Shown: piece after piece, positions 53,641 to 64,000 of the stretch
Layout: every line of letters begins with the position of its first letter
Position numbering within the stretch: position 1 is the first letter of the stretch
Assembly (NCBI GenBank): GCA_003116995.1
Contig: BDSL01000025.1
Coordinates: 186,001-250,000 of the forward strand
Source: Yamagishiella unicocca
Taxonomy: Eukaryota > Chlorophyta > Chlorophyceae > Chlamydomonadales > Volvocaceae
DNA length: 64,000 nucleotides
Direction of reading: 5' to 3'
The notes under the pieces: model-generated
Databases searched by the model: none
The model's input: only the letters and a program-made list of their open reading frames with translations
What the model was told of the DNA's origin: nothing
Made by a program: the position numbers and the translations under genes

Positions 53641-55509
53641 CTAAGCACAATTTATGTCAAGCCGGCTGGCCGATAACCTCCTGACCGTCTTAATACCCGC
53701 CGCTGCAGACGCATGCTGGGTGCGTGAGAACGAATAAAAAGCGTTTATTTTGCGGGACGGGCTGGCTACACCACCAAGTAGACATTCGTAAGGAGCTGGC
53801 TGGACGGAGCGAGTGCTGTGAGCCAGCTTTCCTACTCTCAAGATCATCCGCGAAACGTACGAGGTACGTACGTATCACCCGCCGCGCGTGTATGCGAAAA
53901 TCTGCAGCTTGTTATTGATTACAGCCCGCCTGCTGTTAATTTCACCCCTGCATCCATTACCGCGCGCGTGCGTGTTTATTCTCCGTGTGCGTGTTAATTA
54001 CTCTGCGTTAGTTTACCGTGTGTTATTTAAGTTATTACCGTTTGTTGGTGATGATGTGGTGTAGTACCGTGCGCTGCGTGGTTTACCTTGTATGTTTTGG
54101 TTATTATCATGTGTATCTTCCTGGTTGTTAATTACTGCGTGCGAGCCAGCATGCGAGGCGCGATGTGCTGCTTTACGGTACCGCGCGCCGTGCCGGTGTT
54201 ATTATTATGATGCGAGTACTGGTTCGTTGCTTGCGTCCACCTGCCCTACCTTGCCACCGCGGCAAGTTTACTCCCTGTTGCGCACTAAGCACAATTTATA
54301 TCAAGCCGGCTGGCCGATAATAACCTCCTGACCGTCTTAATACCCGCCGCTGCAGACGCATGCTGGGTGCGTGAGAACGAATAAAAAGCGTTTATTTTGC
54401 GGGACGGGCTGGCTACACCACCAAGTAGACATTCGTAAGGAGCTGGCTGGACGGAGCGAGTGCTGTGAGCCAGCTTTCCTACTCTCAAGATCATCCGCGA
54501 AACGTACGAGGTACGTACGTATCACCCGCCGCGCGTGTATGCGAAAATCTGCAGCTTGTTATTGATTACAGCCCGCCTGCTGTTAATTTCACCCCTGCAT
54601 CCATTACCGCGTGCGTGTTTATTCTCCGTGTGCGTGTTAATTACTCTGCGTTAGTTTACCGTGTGTTATTTAAGTTATTACCGTTTGTTGGTGATGATGT
54701 GGTGTAGTACCGTGCGCTGCGTGGTTTACCTGCATGTTTTGGTGTTGTAACGTTACAGTGGTGTTGATGTTGTTATCTCTGTTGCTGCGAGCCAGCATGC
54801 GATGCGCGATGTGCTGCTTTACCGCGCGCCGTGCCGTGTGCTTTTACCGCGCGCCGTGCCGTGTGTTATTATGATGCGAGTACTGTTCGTTGCTTGCGTC
54901 CACCTGCCCTACCTTGCCACCGCGGCAAGTTTACTCCCTGTTGCGCACTAAGCACAATTTATATCAAGCCGGCTGGCCGATAATAACCTCCTGACCGTCT
55001 TAATACCCGCCGCTGCAGACGCATGCTGGGTGCGTGCGTGAGAACGAATAAAAAGCGTTTATTCGGCGGGACGGGCTGGCTACACCACCAAGTAGACATT
55101 CGTAAGGAGCTGGCTGGACGGAGCGAGTGCTGTGAGCCAGCTTTCCTACTCTCAAGATCATCCGCGAAACGTACGAGGTACGTACGTATCACCCACCGCG
55201 CGTGTATGCGAAAATCTGCAGCTTGTTATTGATTACAGCCCGCCTGCTGTTAATTTCACCCCTGCATCCATTACCGCGTGCGTGTTTATTCTCCGTGTGC
55301 GTGTTAATTACTCTGCGTTAGTTTACCGTGTGTTATTTAAGTTATTACCGTTTGTTGGTGATGATGTGGTGTAGTACCGTGCGCTGCGTGGTTTACCCTG
55401 CATGTTTTGGTTATTATCATGTGTATCTTCCTGGTTGTTAATTACTGCGAGCCAGCATGCGATGCGCGATGTGCTGCTTTACCGCGCGCCGTGCCGTGTG
55501 TTGTTGTTT

Positions 55510-55557
55510 TAACGGTTACAGTGGGTTCCAGACCAAGAGGTAGAACCATCGGGCGCA
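55510..55557. repeat. 48-bp fragment related to the 75-bp insertion, at a second site in the unit
   Basis: TAACGGTTACAGTGGGTTCC, then AGACCAAGAGGTAGAACC, then ATCGGGCGCA replaces the usual GTGTGTTATTATGATGCGAGTA. Other copies are at about 56175-56222, 56854-56901, 59462-59509 and 60215-60262. It shares most of its length with the start of the 75-bp insertion but sits about 90-100 bp downstream in the unit. Confidence 0.75.
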
Positions 55558-58500
55558 CTGTTCGTTGCTTGCGTCCACCTGCCCTACCTTGCCACCGCGG
55601 CAAGTTTACTCCCTGTTGCGCACTAAGCACAATTTATATCAAGCCGGCTGGCCGATAACCTCCTGACCGTCTTAATACCCGCCGCTGCAGACGCATGCTG
55701 GGTGCGTGAGAACGAATAAAAAGCGTTTATTCGGCGGGACGGGCTGGCTACACCACCAAGTAGACATTCGTAAGGAGCTGGCTGGACGGAGCGAGTGCTG
55801 TGAGCCAGCTTTCCTACTCTCAAGATCATCAGCGAAACGTACGAGGTACGTACGTATCACCCACCGCGCGTGTATGCGAAAATCTGCAGCTTGTTATTGA
55901 TTACAGCCCGCCTGCTGTTAATTTCACCCCTGCATCCATTACCGCGTGCGTGTTTATTCTCCGTGTGCGTGTTTATTACTCTGCGTTAGTTTACCGTGTG
56001 TTATTTAAGTTATTACCGTTTGTTGATTATGATGTGGTGTAGTACCGTGCGCTGCGTGGTTTACCCTGCATGTTTTGGTTATTATCATGTGTATCTTCCT
56101 GGTTGTTAATTACTGCGAGCCAGCATGCGATGCGCGATGTGCTGCTTTACCGCGCGTGCCGTGTGTTGTTGTTTTAACGGTTACAGTGGGTTCCAGACCA
56201 AGAGGTAGAACCATCGGGCGCACTGTTCGTTGCTTGCGTCCACCTGCCCTACCTTGCCACCGCGGCAAGTTTACTCCCTGTTGCGCACTAAGCACAATTT
56301 ATATCAAGCCGGCTGGCCGATAATAACCTCCTGACCGTCCTAATACCCGCCGCTGCAGACGCATGCTGGGTGCGTGAGAACGAATAAAAAGCGTTTATTC
56401 GGCGGGACGGGCTGGCTACACCACCAAGTAGACATTCGTAAGGAGCTGGCTGGACGGAGCGAGTGCTGTGAGCCAGCTTTCCTACTCTCAAGATCATCAG
56501 CGAAACGTACGAGGTACGTACGTATCACCCACCGCGCGTGTATGCGAAAATCTGCAGCTTGTTATTGATTACAGCCCGCCTGCTGTTAATTTCACCCCTG
56601 CATCCATTACCGCGTGCGTGTTTATTCTCCGTGTGCGTGTTTATTACTCTGCGTTAGTTTACCGTGTGTTATTTAAGTTATTACCGTTTGTTGATTATGA
56701 TGTGGTGTAGTACCGTGCGCTGCGTGGTTTACCCTGCATGTTTTGGTTATTGTTGTATTACAGTGTGTATCTTCCTGGTTGTTAATTACTGCGAGCCAGC
56801 ATGCGATGCGCGATGTGCTGCTTTACCGCGCGCCGTGCCGTGTGTTGTTGTTTTAACGGTTACAGTGGGTTCCAGACCAAGAGGTAGAACCATCGGGCGC
56901 ACTGTTCGTTGCTTGCGTCCACCTGCCCTACCTTGCCACCGCGGCAAGTTTACTCCCTGTTGCGCACTAAGCACAATTTATATCAAGCCGGCTGGCCGAT
57001 AATAACCTCCTGACCGTCCTAATACCCGCCGCTGCAGACGCATGCTGGGTGCGTGAGAACGAATAAAAAGCGTTTATTCGGCGGGACGGGCTGGCTACAC
57101 CACCAAGTAGACATTCGTAAGGAGCTGGCTGGACGGAGCGAGTGCTGTGAGCCAGCTTTCCTACTCTCAAGATCATCAGCGAAACGTACGAGGTACGTAC
57201 GTATCACCCACCGCGCGTGTATGCGAAAATCTGCAGCTTGTTATTGATTACAGCCCGCCTGCTGTTAATTTCACCCTGCATCCATTACCGCGTGCGTGTT
57301 TATTCTCCGTGTGCGTGTTTATTACTCTGCGTTAGTTTACCGTGTGTTATTTAAGTTATTACCGTTTGTTGATTATGATGTGGTGTAGTACCGTGCGCTG
57401 CGTGGTTTACCCTGTATGTTTTGGTTATTATCATGTGTATCTTCCTGGTTGTTAATTACTGCGTGCGAGCCAGCATGCGATGCGCGATGTGCTGCTTTAC
57501 CGAATTTCAGAACGAATAAAAAGCGTTTATTCGGCGGGACGGGCTGGCTACACCACCAAGTAGACATTCGTAAGGAGCTGGCTGGACGGAGCGAGTGCTG
57601 TGAGCCAGCTTTCCTACTCTCAAGATCATCAGCGAAACGTACGAGGTACGTACGAATCACCCACCGCGCGTGTATGCGAAAATCTGCAGCTTGTTATTTA
57701 TTACAGCCCGCCTGCTGTTAATTCATCCCTGCATCCATTACCGCGTGCGTGTTTATTCTCCGTGTGCGTGTTTATTACTCTGCGTTAGTTTACCGTGTGT
57801 TATTTAAGTTATTACGTTTGTTGATTTGATGTGGTGTAGTACCGTGCGCTGCGTGGTTTACCTGCATGTTTTGGTTATTGTTGTAACGGTTACAGTGGGT
57901 TCCGAGCAGAGGTAGAACCATCGGGCGCATCGCCTGACACTGAACAAGACGGAGGTTATTATCATGTGTATCTTCTGGTTGTTAATTACTGCGAGCCAGC
58001 ATGCGATGCGCGATGTGCTGCTTTACCGCCGTGCCGTGCGTGTGTTATTATGATGCGATTACTGTTCGTTGCTTGCGTCCACCTGCCCTACCTTGCCACC
58101 GCGGCAAGTTTTACTCCCTGTTGCGCACTAAGCACAATTTATATCAAGCCGGCTGGCCGATAATAACCTCCTGACCGTCCTAATACCCGCCGCTGCAGAC
58201 GCATGCTGGGTGCGTGAGAACGAATAAAAAGCGTTTATTCGGCGGGACGGGCTGGCTACACCACCAAGTAGACATTCGTAAGGAGCTGGCTGGACGGAGC
58301 GAGTGCTGTGAGCCAGCTTTCCTACTCTCAAGATCATCAGCGAAACGTACGAGGTACGTACGTATCACCCACCGCGCGTGTATGCGAAAATCGCAGCTTG
58401 TTATTGATTACAGCCGCCTGCTGTTAATTTCATCCCTGCATCCATTACCGCGTGCGTGTTTATTCTCCGTGTGCGTGTTTATTACTCTGCGTTAGTTTAC

Positions 58501-59278
58501 CGTGTGTTATTTAAGTTATTACCGTTTGTTGATTATGATGTGGTGTAGTACCGTGCGCTGCGTGGTTTACCCTGTATGTTTTGGTTATTATCATGTGTAT
58601 CTTCCTGGTTGTTAATTACTGCGTGCGAGCCAGCATGCGATGCGCGATGTGCTGCTTTACCGCGCGCCGTGCCGTGCGTGTGTTATTATGATGCGAGTAC
58701 TGTTCGTTGCTTGCGTCCACTGCCCTACCGTGCCGTGCGTGTGTTATTATGATGCGATTACTGTTCGTTGCTTGCGTCCACCTGCCCTACCTTGCCACCG
58801 CGGCAAGTTTACTCCCTGTTGCGCACTAAGCACAATTTATATCAAGCCGGCTGGCCGATAACCTCCTGACCGTCTTAATACCCGCCGCTGCAGACGCATG
58901 CTGGGTGCGTGAGAACGAATAAAAAGCGTTTATTCGGCGGGACGGGCTGGCTACACCACCAAGTAGACATTCGTAAGGAGCTGGCTGGACGGAGCGAGTG
59001 CTGTGAGCCAGCTTTCCTACTCTCAAGATCATCAGCGAAACGTACGAGGTACGTACGAATCACCCACCGCGCGTGTATGCGAAAATCTGCAGCTTGTTAT
59101 TTATTACAGCCCGCCTGCTGTTAATTTCATCCTGCATCCATTACCGCGTGCGTGTTTATTCTCCGTGTGCGTGTTTATTACTCTGCGTTAGTTTACCGTG
59201 TGTTATTTAAGTTATTACCGTTTGTTGATTATGATGTGGTGTAGTACCGTGCGCTGCGTGGTTTACCCTGCATGTTTT

Positions 59279-59367
59279 GGTTATTGTTGTAACGGTTACA
59301 GTGGGTTCCGAGCAAGAGGTAGAACCATCGGGCGCATCGCCTGACACTGAACAAGACGGAGGTTATT
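59279..59367. mobile_element. 75-bp insertion flanked by 7-bp GGTTATT duplication, repeated through the array
   Basis: GGTTATT (59279-59285), 75 bp starting GTTGTAACGGTTACAGTGGG and ending CTGAACAAGACGGA, then GGTTATT (59361-59367). Units without it read TTTTGGTTATTATCATG, so the site is known empty. Further copies are inserted at 57880-57953, 60039-60113, 61490-61564 and 62901-62975. There are no obvious terminal inverted repeats. It could be a tiny non-autonomous element or filler DNA. Confidence 0.7.
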
Positions 59368-60280
59368 ATCATGTGTATCTTCCTGGTTGTTAATTACTGC
59401 GAGCCAGCATGCGATGCGCGATGTGCTGCTTTACCGCGCGCCGTGCCGTGTGTTGTTGTTTTAACGGTTACAGTGGGTTCCAGACCAAGAGGTAGAACCA
59501 TCGGGCGCACTGTTCGTTGCTTGCGTCCACCTGCCCTACCTTGCCACCGCGGCAAGTTTACTCCCTGTTGCGCACTAAGCACAATTTATATCAAGCCGGC
59601 TGGCCGATAATAACCTCCTGACCGTCCTAATACCCGCCGCTGCAGACGCATGCTGGGTGCGTGAGAACGAATAAAAAGCGTTTATTCGGCGGGACGGGCT
59701 GGCTACACCACCAAGTAGACATTCGTAAGGAGCTGGCTGGACGGAGCGAGTGCTGTGAGCCAGCTTTCCTACTCTCAAGATCATCAGCGAAACGTACGAG
59801 GTACGTACGAATCACCCACCGCGCGTGTATGCGAAAATCTGCAGCTTGTTATTTATTACAGCCCGCCTGCTGTTAATTTCATCCCTGCATCCATTACCGC
59901 GTGCGTGTTTATTCTCCGTGTGCGTGTTTATTACTCTGCGTTAGTTTACCGTGTGTTATTTAAGTTATTACCGTTTGTTGATTATGATGTGGTGTAGTAC
60001 CGTGCGCTGCTTGGTTTACCCTGCATGTTTTGGTTATTGTTGTAACGGTTACAGTGGGTTCCGAGCAAGAGGTAGAACCATCGGGCGCATCGCCTGACAC
60101 TGAACAAGACGGAGGTTATTATCATGTGTATCTTCCTGGTTGTTAATTACTGCGAGCCAGCATGCGATGCGCGATGTGCTGCTTTACCGCGCGCCGTGCC
60201 GTGTGTTGTTGTTTTAACGGTAACAGTGGGTTCCAGACCAAGAGGTAGAACCATCGGGCGCACTGTTCGTTGCTTGCGTC

Positions 60281-63102
60281 CACCTGCCCTACCTTGCCAC
60301 CGCGGCAAGTTTACTCCCTGTTGCGCACTAAGCACAATTTATATCAAGCCGGCTGGCCGATAATAACCTCCTGACCGTCCTAATACCCGCCGCTGCAGAC
60401 GCATGCTGGGTGCGTGAGAACGAATAAAAAGCGTTTATTCGGCGGGACGGGCTGGCTACACCACCAAGTAGACATTCGTAAGGAGCTGGCTGGACGGAGC
60501 GAGTGCTGTGAGCCAGCTTTCCTACTCTCAAGATCATCAGCGAAACGTACGAGGTACGTACGTATCACCCACCGCGCGTGTATGCGAAAATCTGCAGCTT
60601 GTTATTGATTACAGCCCGCCTGCTGTTAATTTCATCCCTGCATCCATTACCGCGTGCGTGTTTATTCTCCGTGTGCGTGTTTATTACTCTGCGTTAGTTT
60701 ACCGTGTGTTATTTAAGTTATTACCGTTTGTTGATTATGATGTGGTGTAGTACCGTGCGCTGCGTGGTTTACCCTGTATGTTTTGGTTATTATCATGTGT
60801 ATCTTCCTGGTTGTTAATTACTGCGTGCGAGCCAGCATGCGATGCGCGATGTGCTGCTTTACCGCGCGCCGTGCCGTGCGTGTGTTATTATGATGCGAGT
60901 ACTGTTCGTTGCTTGCGTCCACCTGCCCTACCGTGCCGTGCGTGTGTTATTATGATGCGATTACTGTTCGTTGCTTGCGTCCACCTGCCCTACCTTGCCA
61001 CCGCGGCAAGTTTACTCCCTGTTGCGCACTAAGCACAATTTATATCAAGCCGGCTGGCCGATAACCTCCTGACCGTCTTAATACCCGCCGCTGCAGACGC
61101 ATGCTGGGTGCGTGAGAACGAATAAAAAGCGTTTATTCGGCGGGACGGGCTGGCTACACCACCAAGTAGACATTCGTAAGGAGCTGGCTGGACGGAGCGA
61201 GTGCTGTGAGCCAGCTTTCCTACTCTCAAGATCATCAGCGAAACGTACGAGGTACGTACGAATCACCCACCGCGCGTGTATGCGAAAATCTGCAGCTTGT
61301 TATTTATTACAGCCCGCCTGCTGTTAATTTCATCCCTGCATCCATTACCGCGTGCGTGTTTATTCTCCGTGTGCGTGTTTATTACTCTGCGTTAGTTTAC
61401 CGTGTGTTATTTAAGTTATTACCGTTTGTTGATTATGATGTGGTGTAGTACCGTGCGCTGCGTGGTTTACCCTGCATGTTTTGGTTATTGTTGTAACGGT
61501 TACAGTGGGTTCCGAGCAAGAGGTAGAACCATCGGGCGCATCGCCTGACACTGAACAAGACGGAGGTTATTATCATGTGTATCTTCCTGGTTGTTAATTA
61601 CTGCGAGCCAGCATGCGATGCGCGATGTGCTGCTTTACCGCCGTGCCGTGCGTGTGTTATTATGATGCGATTACTGTTCGTTGCTTGCGTCCACCTGCCC
61701 TACCTTGCCACCGCGGCAAGTTTACTCCCTGTTGCGCACTAAGCACAATTTATATCAAGCCGGCTGGCCGATAATAACCTCCTGACCGTCCTAATACCCG
61801 CCGCTGCAGACGCATGCTGGGTGCGTGAGAACGAATAAAAAGCGTTTATTCGGCGGGACGGGCTGGCTACACCACCAAGTAGACATTCGTAAGGAGCTGG
61901 CTGGACGGAGCGAGTGCTGTGAGCCAGCTTTCCTACTCTCAAGATCATCAGCGAAACGTACGAGGTACGTACGTATCACCCACCGCGCGTGTATGCGAAA
62001 ATCTGCAGCTTGTTATTGATTACAGCCCGCCTGCTGTTAATTTCATCCCTGCATCCATTACCGCGTGCGTGTTTATTCTCCGTGTGCGTGTTTATTACTC
62101 TGCGTTAGTTTACCGTGTGTTATTTAAGTTATTACCGTTTGTTGATTATGATGTGGTGTAGTACCGTGCGCTGCGTGGTTTACCCTGTATGTTTTGGTTA
62201 TTATCATGTGTATCTTCCTGGTTGTTAATTACTGCGTGCGAGCCAGCATGCGATGCGCGATGTGCTGCTTTACCGCGCGCCGTGCCGTGCGTGTGTTATT
62301 ATGATGCGAGTACTGTTCGTTGCTTGCGTCCACCTGCCCTACCGTGCCGTGCGTGTGTTATTATGATGCGATTACTGTTCGTTGCTTGCGTCCACCTGCC
62401 CTACCTTGCCACCGCGGCAAGTTTACTCCCTGTTGCGCACTAAGCACAATTTATATCAAGCCGGCTGGCCGATAACCTCCTGACCGTCTTAATACCCGCC
62501 GCTGCAGACGCATGCTGGGTGCGTGAGAACGAATAAAAAGCGTTTATTCGGCGGGACGGGCTGGCTACACCACCAAGTAGACATTCGTAAGGAGCTGGCT
62601 GGACGGAGCGAGTGCTGTGAGCCAGCTTTCCTACTCTCAAGATCATCAGCGAAACGTACGAGGTACGTACGAATCACCCACCGCGCGTGTATGCGAAAAT
62701 CTGCAGCTTGTTATTTATTACAGCCCGCCTGCTGTTAATTTCATCCCTGCATCCATTACCGCGTGCGTGTTTATTCTCCGTGTGCGTGTTTATTACTCTG
62801 CGTTAGTTTACCGTGTGTTATTTAAGTTATTACCGTTTGTTGATTATGATGTGGTGTAGTACCGTGCGCTGCGTGGTTTACCCTGCATGTTTTGGTTATT
62901 GTTGTAACGGTTACAGTGGGTTCCGAGCAAGAGGTAGAACCATCGGGCGCATCGCCTGACACTGAACAAGACGGAGGTTATTATCATGTGTATCTTCCTG
63001 GTTGTTAATTACTGCGAGCCAGCATGCGATGCGCGATGTGCTGCTTTACCGCCGTGCCGTGCGTGTGTTATTATGATGCGATTACTGTTCGTTGCTTGCG
63101 TC
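60281..63102. repeat. Higher-order repeat of 1411 bp in satellite B
   Basis: Matching positions recur exactly 1411 bp apart (for example 61112 and 62523, 61825 and 63236). Each dimer has one unit with ACGTACGAATCACCCACC plus TTATTTATTACAG and one with ACGTACGTATCACCCACC plus TTATTGATTACAG. Near identity implies recent amplification. Confidence 0.85.
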
Positions 63103-64000
63103 CACCTGCCCTACCTTGCCACCGCGGCAAGTTTACTCCCTGTTGCGCACTAAGCACAATTTATATCAAGCCGGCTGGCCGATAATAACCTCCTGACCGT
63201 CCTAATACCCGCCGCTGCAGACGCATGCTGGGTGCGTGAGAACGAATAAAAAGCGTTTATTCGGCGGGACGGGCTGGCTACACCACCAAGTAGACATTCG
63301 TAAGGAGCTGGCTGGACGGAGCGAGTGCTGTGAGCCAGCTTTCCTACTCTCAAGATCATCCGCGAAACGTACGAGGTACGTACGTATCACCCGCCGCGCG
63401 TGTATGCGAAAATCTGCAGCTTGTTATTGATTACAGCCCGCCTGCTGTTAATTTCATCCCTGCATCCAGTACCGCGTGCGTGTTTATTCTCCGTGTGCGT
63501 GTTTATTACTCTGCGTTAGTTTACCGTGTGTTATTTAAGTTATTACCGTTTGTTGATTATGATGTGGTGTAGTACCGTGCGCTGCGTGGTTTACCCTGTA
63601 TGTTTTGGTTATTATCATGTGTATCTTCCTGGTTGTTAATTACTGCGTGCGAGCCAGCATGCGATGCGCGATGTGCTGCTTTACCGCGCGCCGTGCCGTG
63701 CGTGTGTTATTATGATGCGAGTACTGTTCGTTGCTTGCGTCCACCTGCCCTACGTTAATTACTCTGCGTTAGTTTACCGTGTGTTATTTAAGGTATTACC
63801 GTTTGTTGGTGATGATGTGGTGTAGTACCGTGCGCTGCGTGGTTTACCCTGCATGTTTTGGTTATTATCATGTGTATCTTCCTGGTTGTATGTTAATTAC
63901 TGCGAGCCAGCATGCGATGCGCGATGTGCTGCTTTACCGCCGTGCCGTGCGTGTGTTATTATGATGCGATTACTGTTCGTTGCTTGCGTCCACCTGCCCT

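Larger units (their letters stand above)
38553..64000. repeat. Satellite family B array, continuing past the window end
   Basis: The basic unit is about 640 bp, with variants of about 700, 750 and 885 bp. By my count there are 32 copies of the diagnostic palindrome CTTGCCACCGCGGCAAG (first 38658, last 63115). Every unit carries further inverted repeats: CGAATAAA-AAGCG-TTTATTCG (63243-63263), AGCTGGCT...AGCCAGCT (63306-63340) and ACGTAC-GAG-GTACGT (63367-63381). The 885-bp form has a second, diverged copy of a 250-bp block beginning GTTAATTACTCTGCG, told apart by AAGGTATTACC against AAGTTATTACC. Small frame-breaking indels separate units, so the many short open frames of 60-100 codons are not genes. 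Confidence 0.95.

Noticed and set aside
63333..63400. Hammerhead ribozyme-like core on the minus strand (CTGATGA with GAAA nearby)
   Set aside because: CTGATGA is present in only some units (others have CGGATGA), and no helix II closes before the GAAA.
38553..64000. Dozens of repeated 60-100 codon frames in the satellite (such as one starting MRTNKKRLFGGTGW)
   Set aside because: Small non-triplet indels between units break the frames, both strands are equally open, and no start context or domain is seen. Repetition alone conserves them.
38553..64000. CRISPR-like repeat array
   Set aside because: Units are 640-890 bp with no short-repeat/spacer pattern, and the sequence is eukaryotic.

Overview
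The window looks like nuclear DNA of a GC-rich, intron-dense green alga, most likely Chlamydomonadales. This is inferred from very short exons, G/C-run introns, Ala/Gly-rich proteins and the protein families present. No organism name can be given from sequence alone.

Region 1 (1-7142, + strand) is the 3' part of an importin-9 (Kap114-type) nuclear import receptor gene. Eleven exons, about 690 codons, can be joined with consistent splice phases. The 5' part lies outside the window.

Region 2 (7143-8406) is a convergent spacer with short degenerate tandem repeats and no gene I can support.

Region 3 (8407-32347, - strand) is one gene of about 24 kb. I could thread 39 exons with matching phases into a 2848-residue reading frame. 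It encodes a ZNFX1/Hrr1-type protein: N-terminal CCCH finger, helical region, UPF1-like SF1 helicase core, a row of NFX1-type zinc fingers, a CGH...CPxC RING-like module and a C-terminal RZ finger. Relatives act in small-RNA-guided silencing, epigenetic inheritance and antiviral RNA sensing. The introns of both genes carry copies of a few short dispersed elements that sit against splice sites.

Region 4 (32348-36580) has no recognisable protein gene. It holds a tRNA-Thr(AGU)-like sequence, a pol III B-box followed by two hairpins, and AT-richer DNA.

Region 5 (36580-64000) is a long satellite block that runs off the window. A first family (A, about 0.75-0.8 kb period) is followed from about 38553 by family B, whose basic unit is about 640 bp with variants of about 700, 750 and 885 bp. 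By my count there are 32 copies of one diagnostic palindrome. The B array shows higher-order repeats, exact 288-bp tandem amplification, a spreading 75-bp insertion with a 7-bp target duplication, and a 5'-truncated non-LTR retrotransposon end inserted with a GAGTA duplication. A subtelomeric or pericentromeric position is plausible but not shown. The gene next to the array belongs to a family that acts in silencing repeats; that link is inference.
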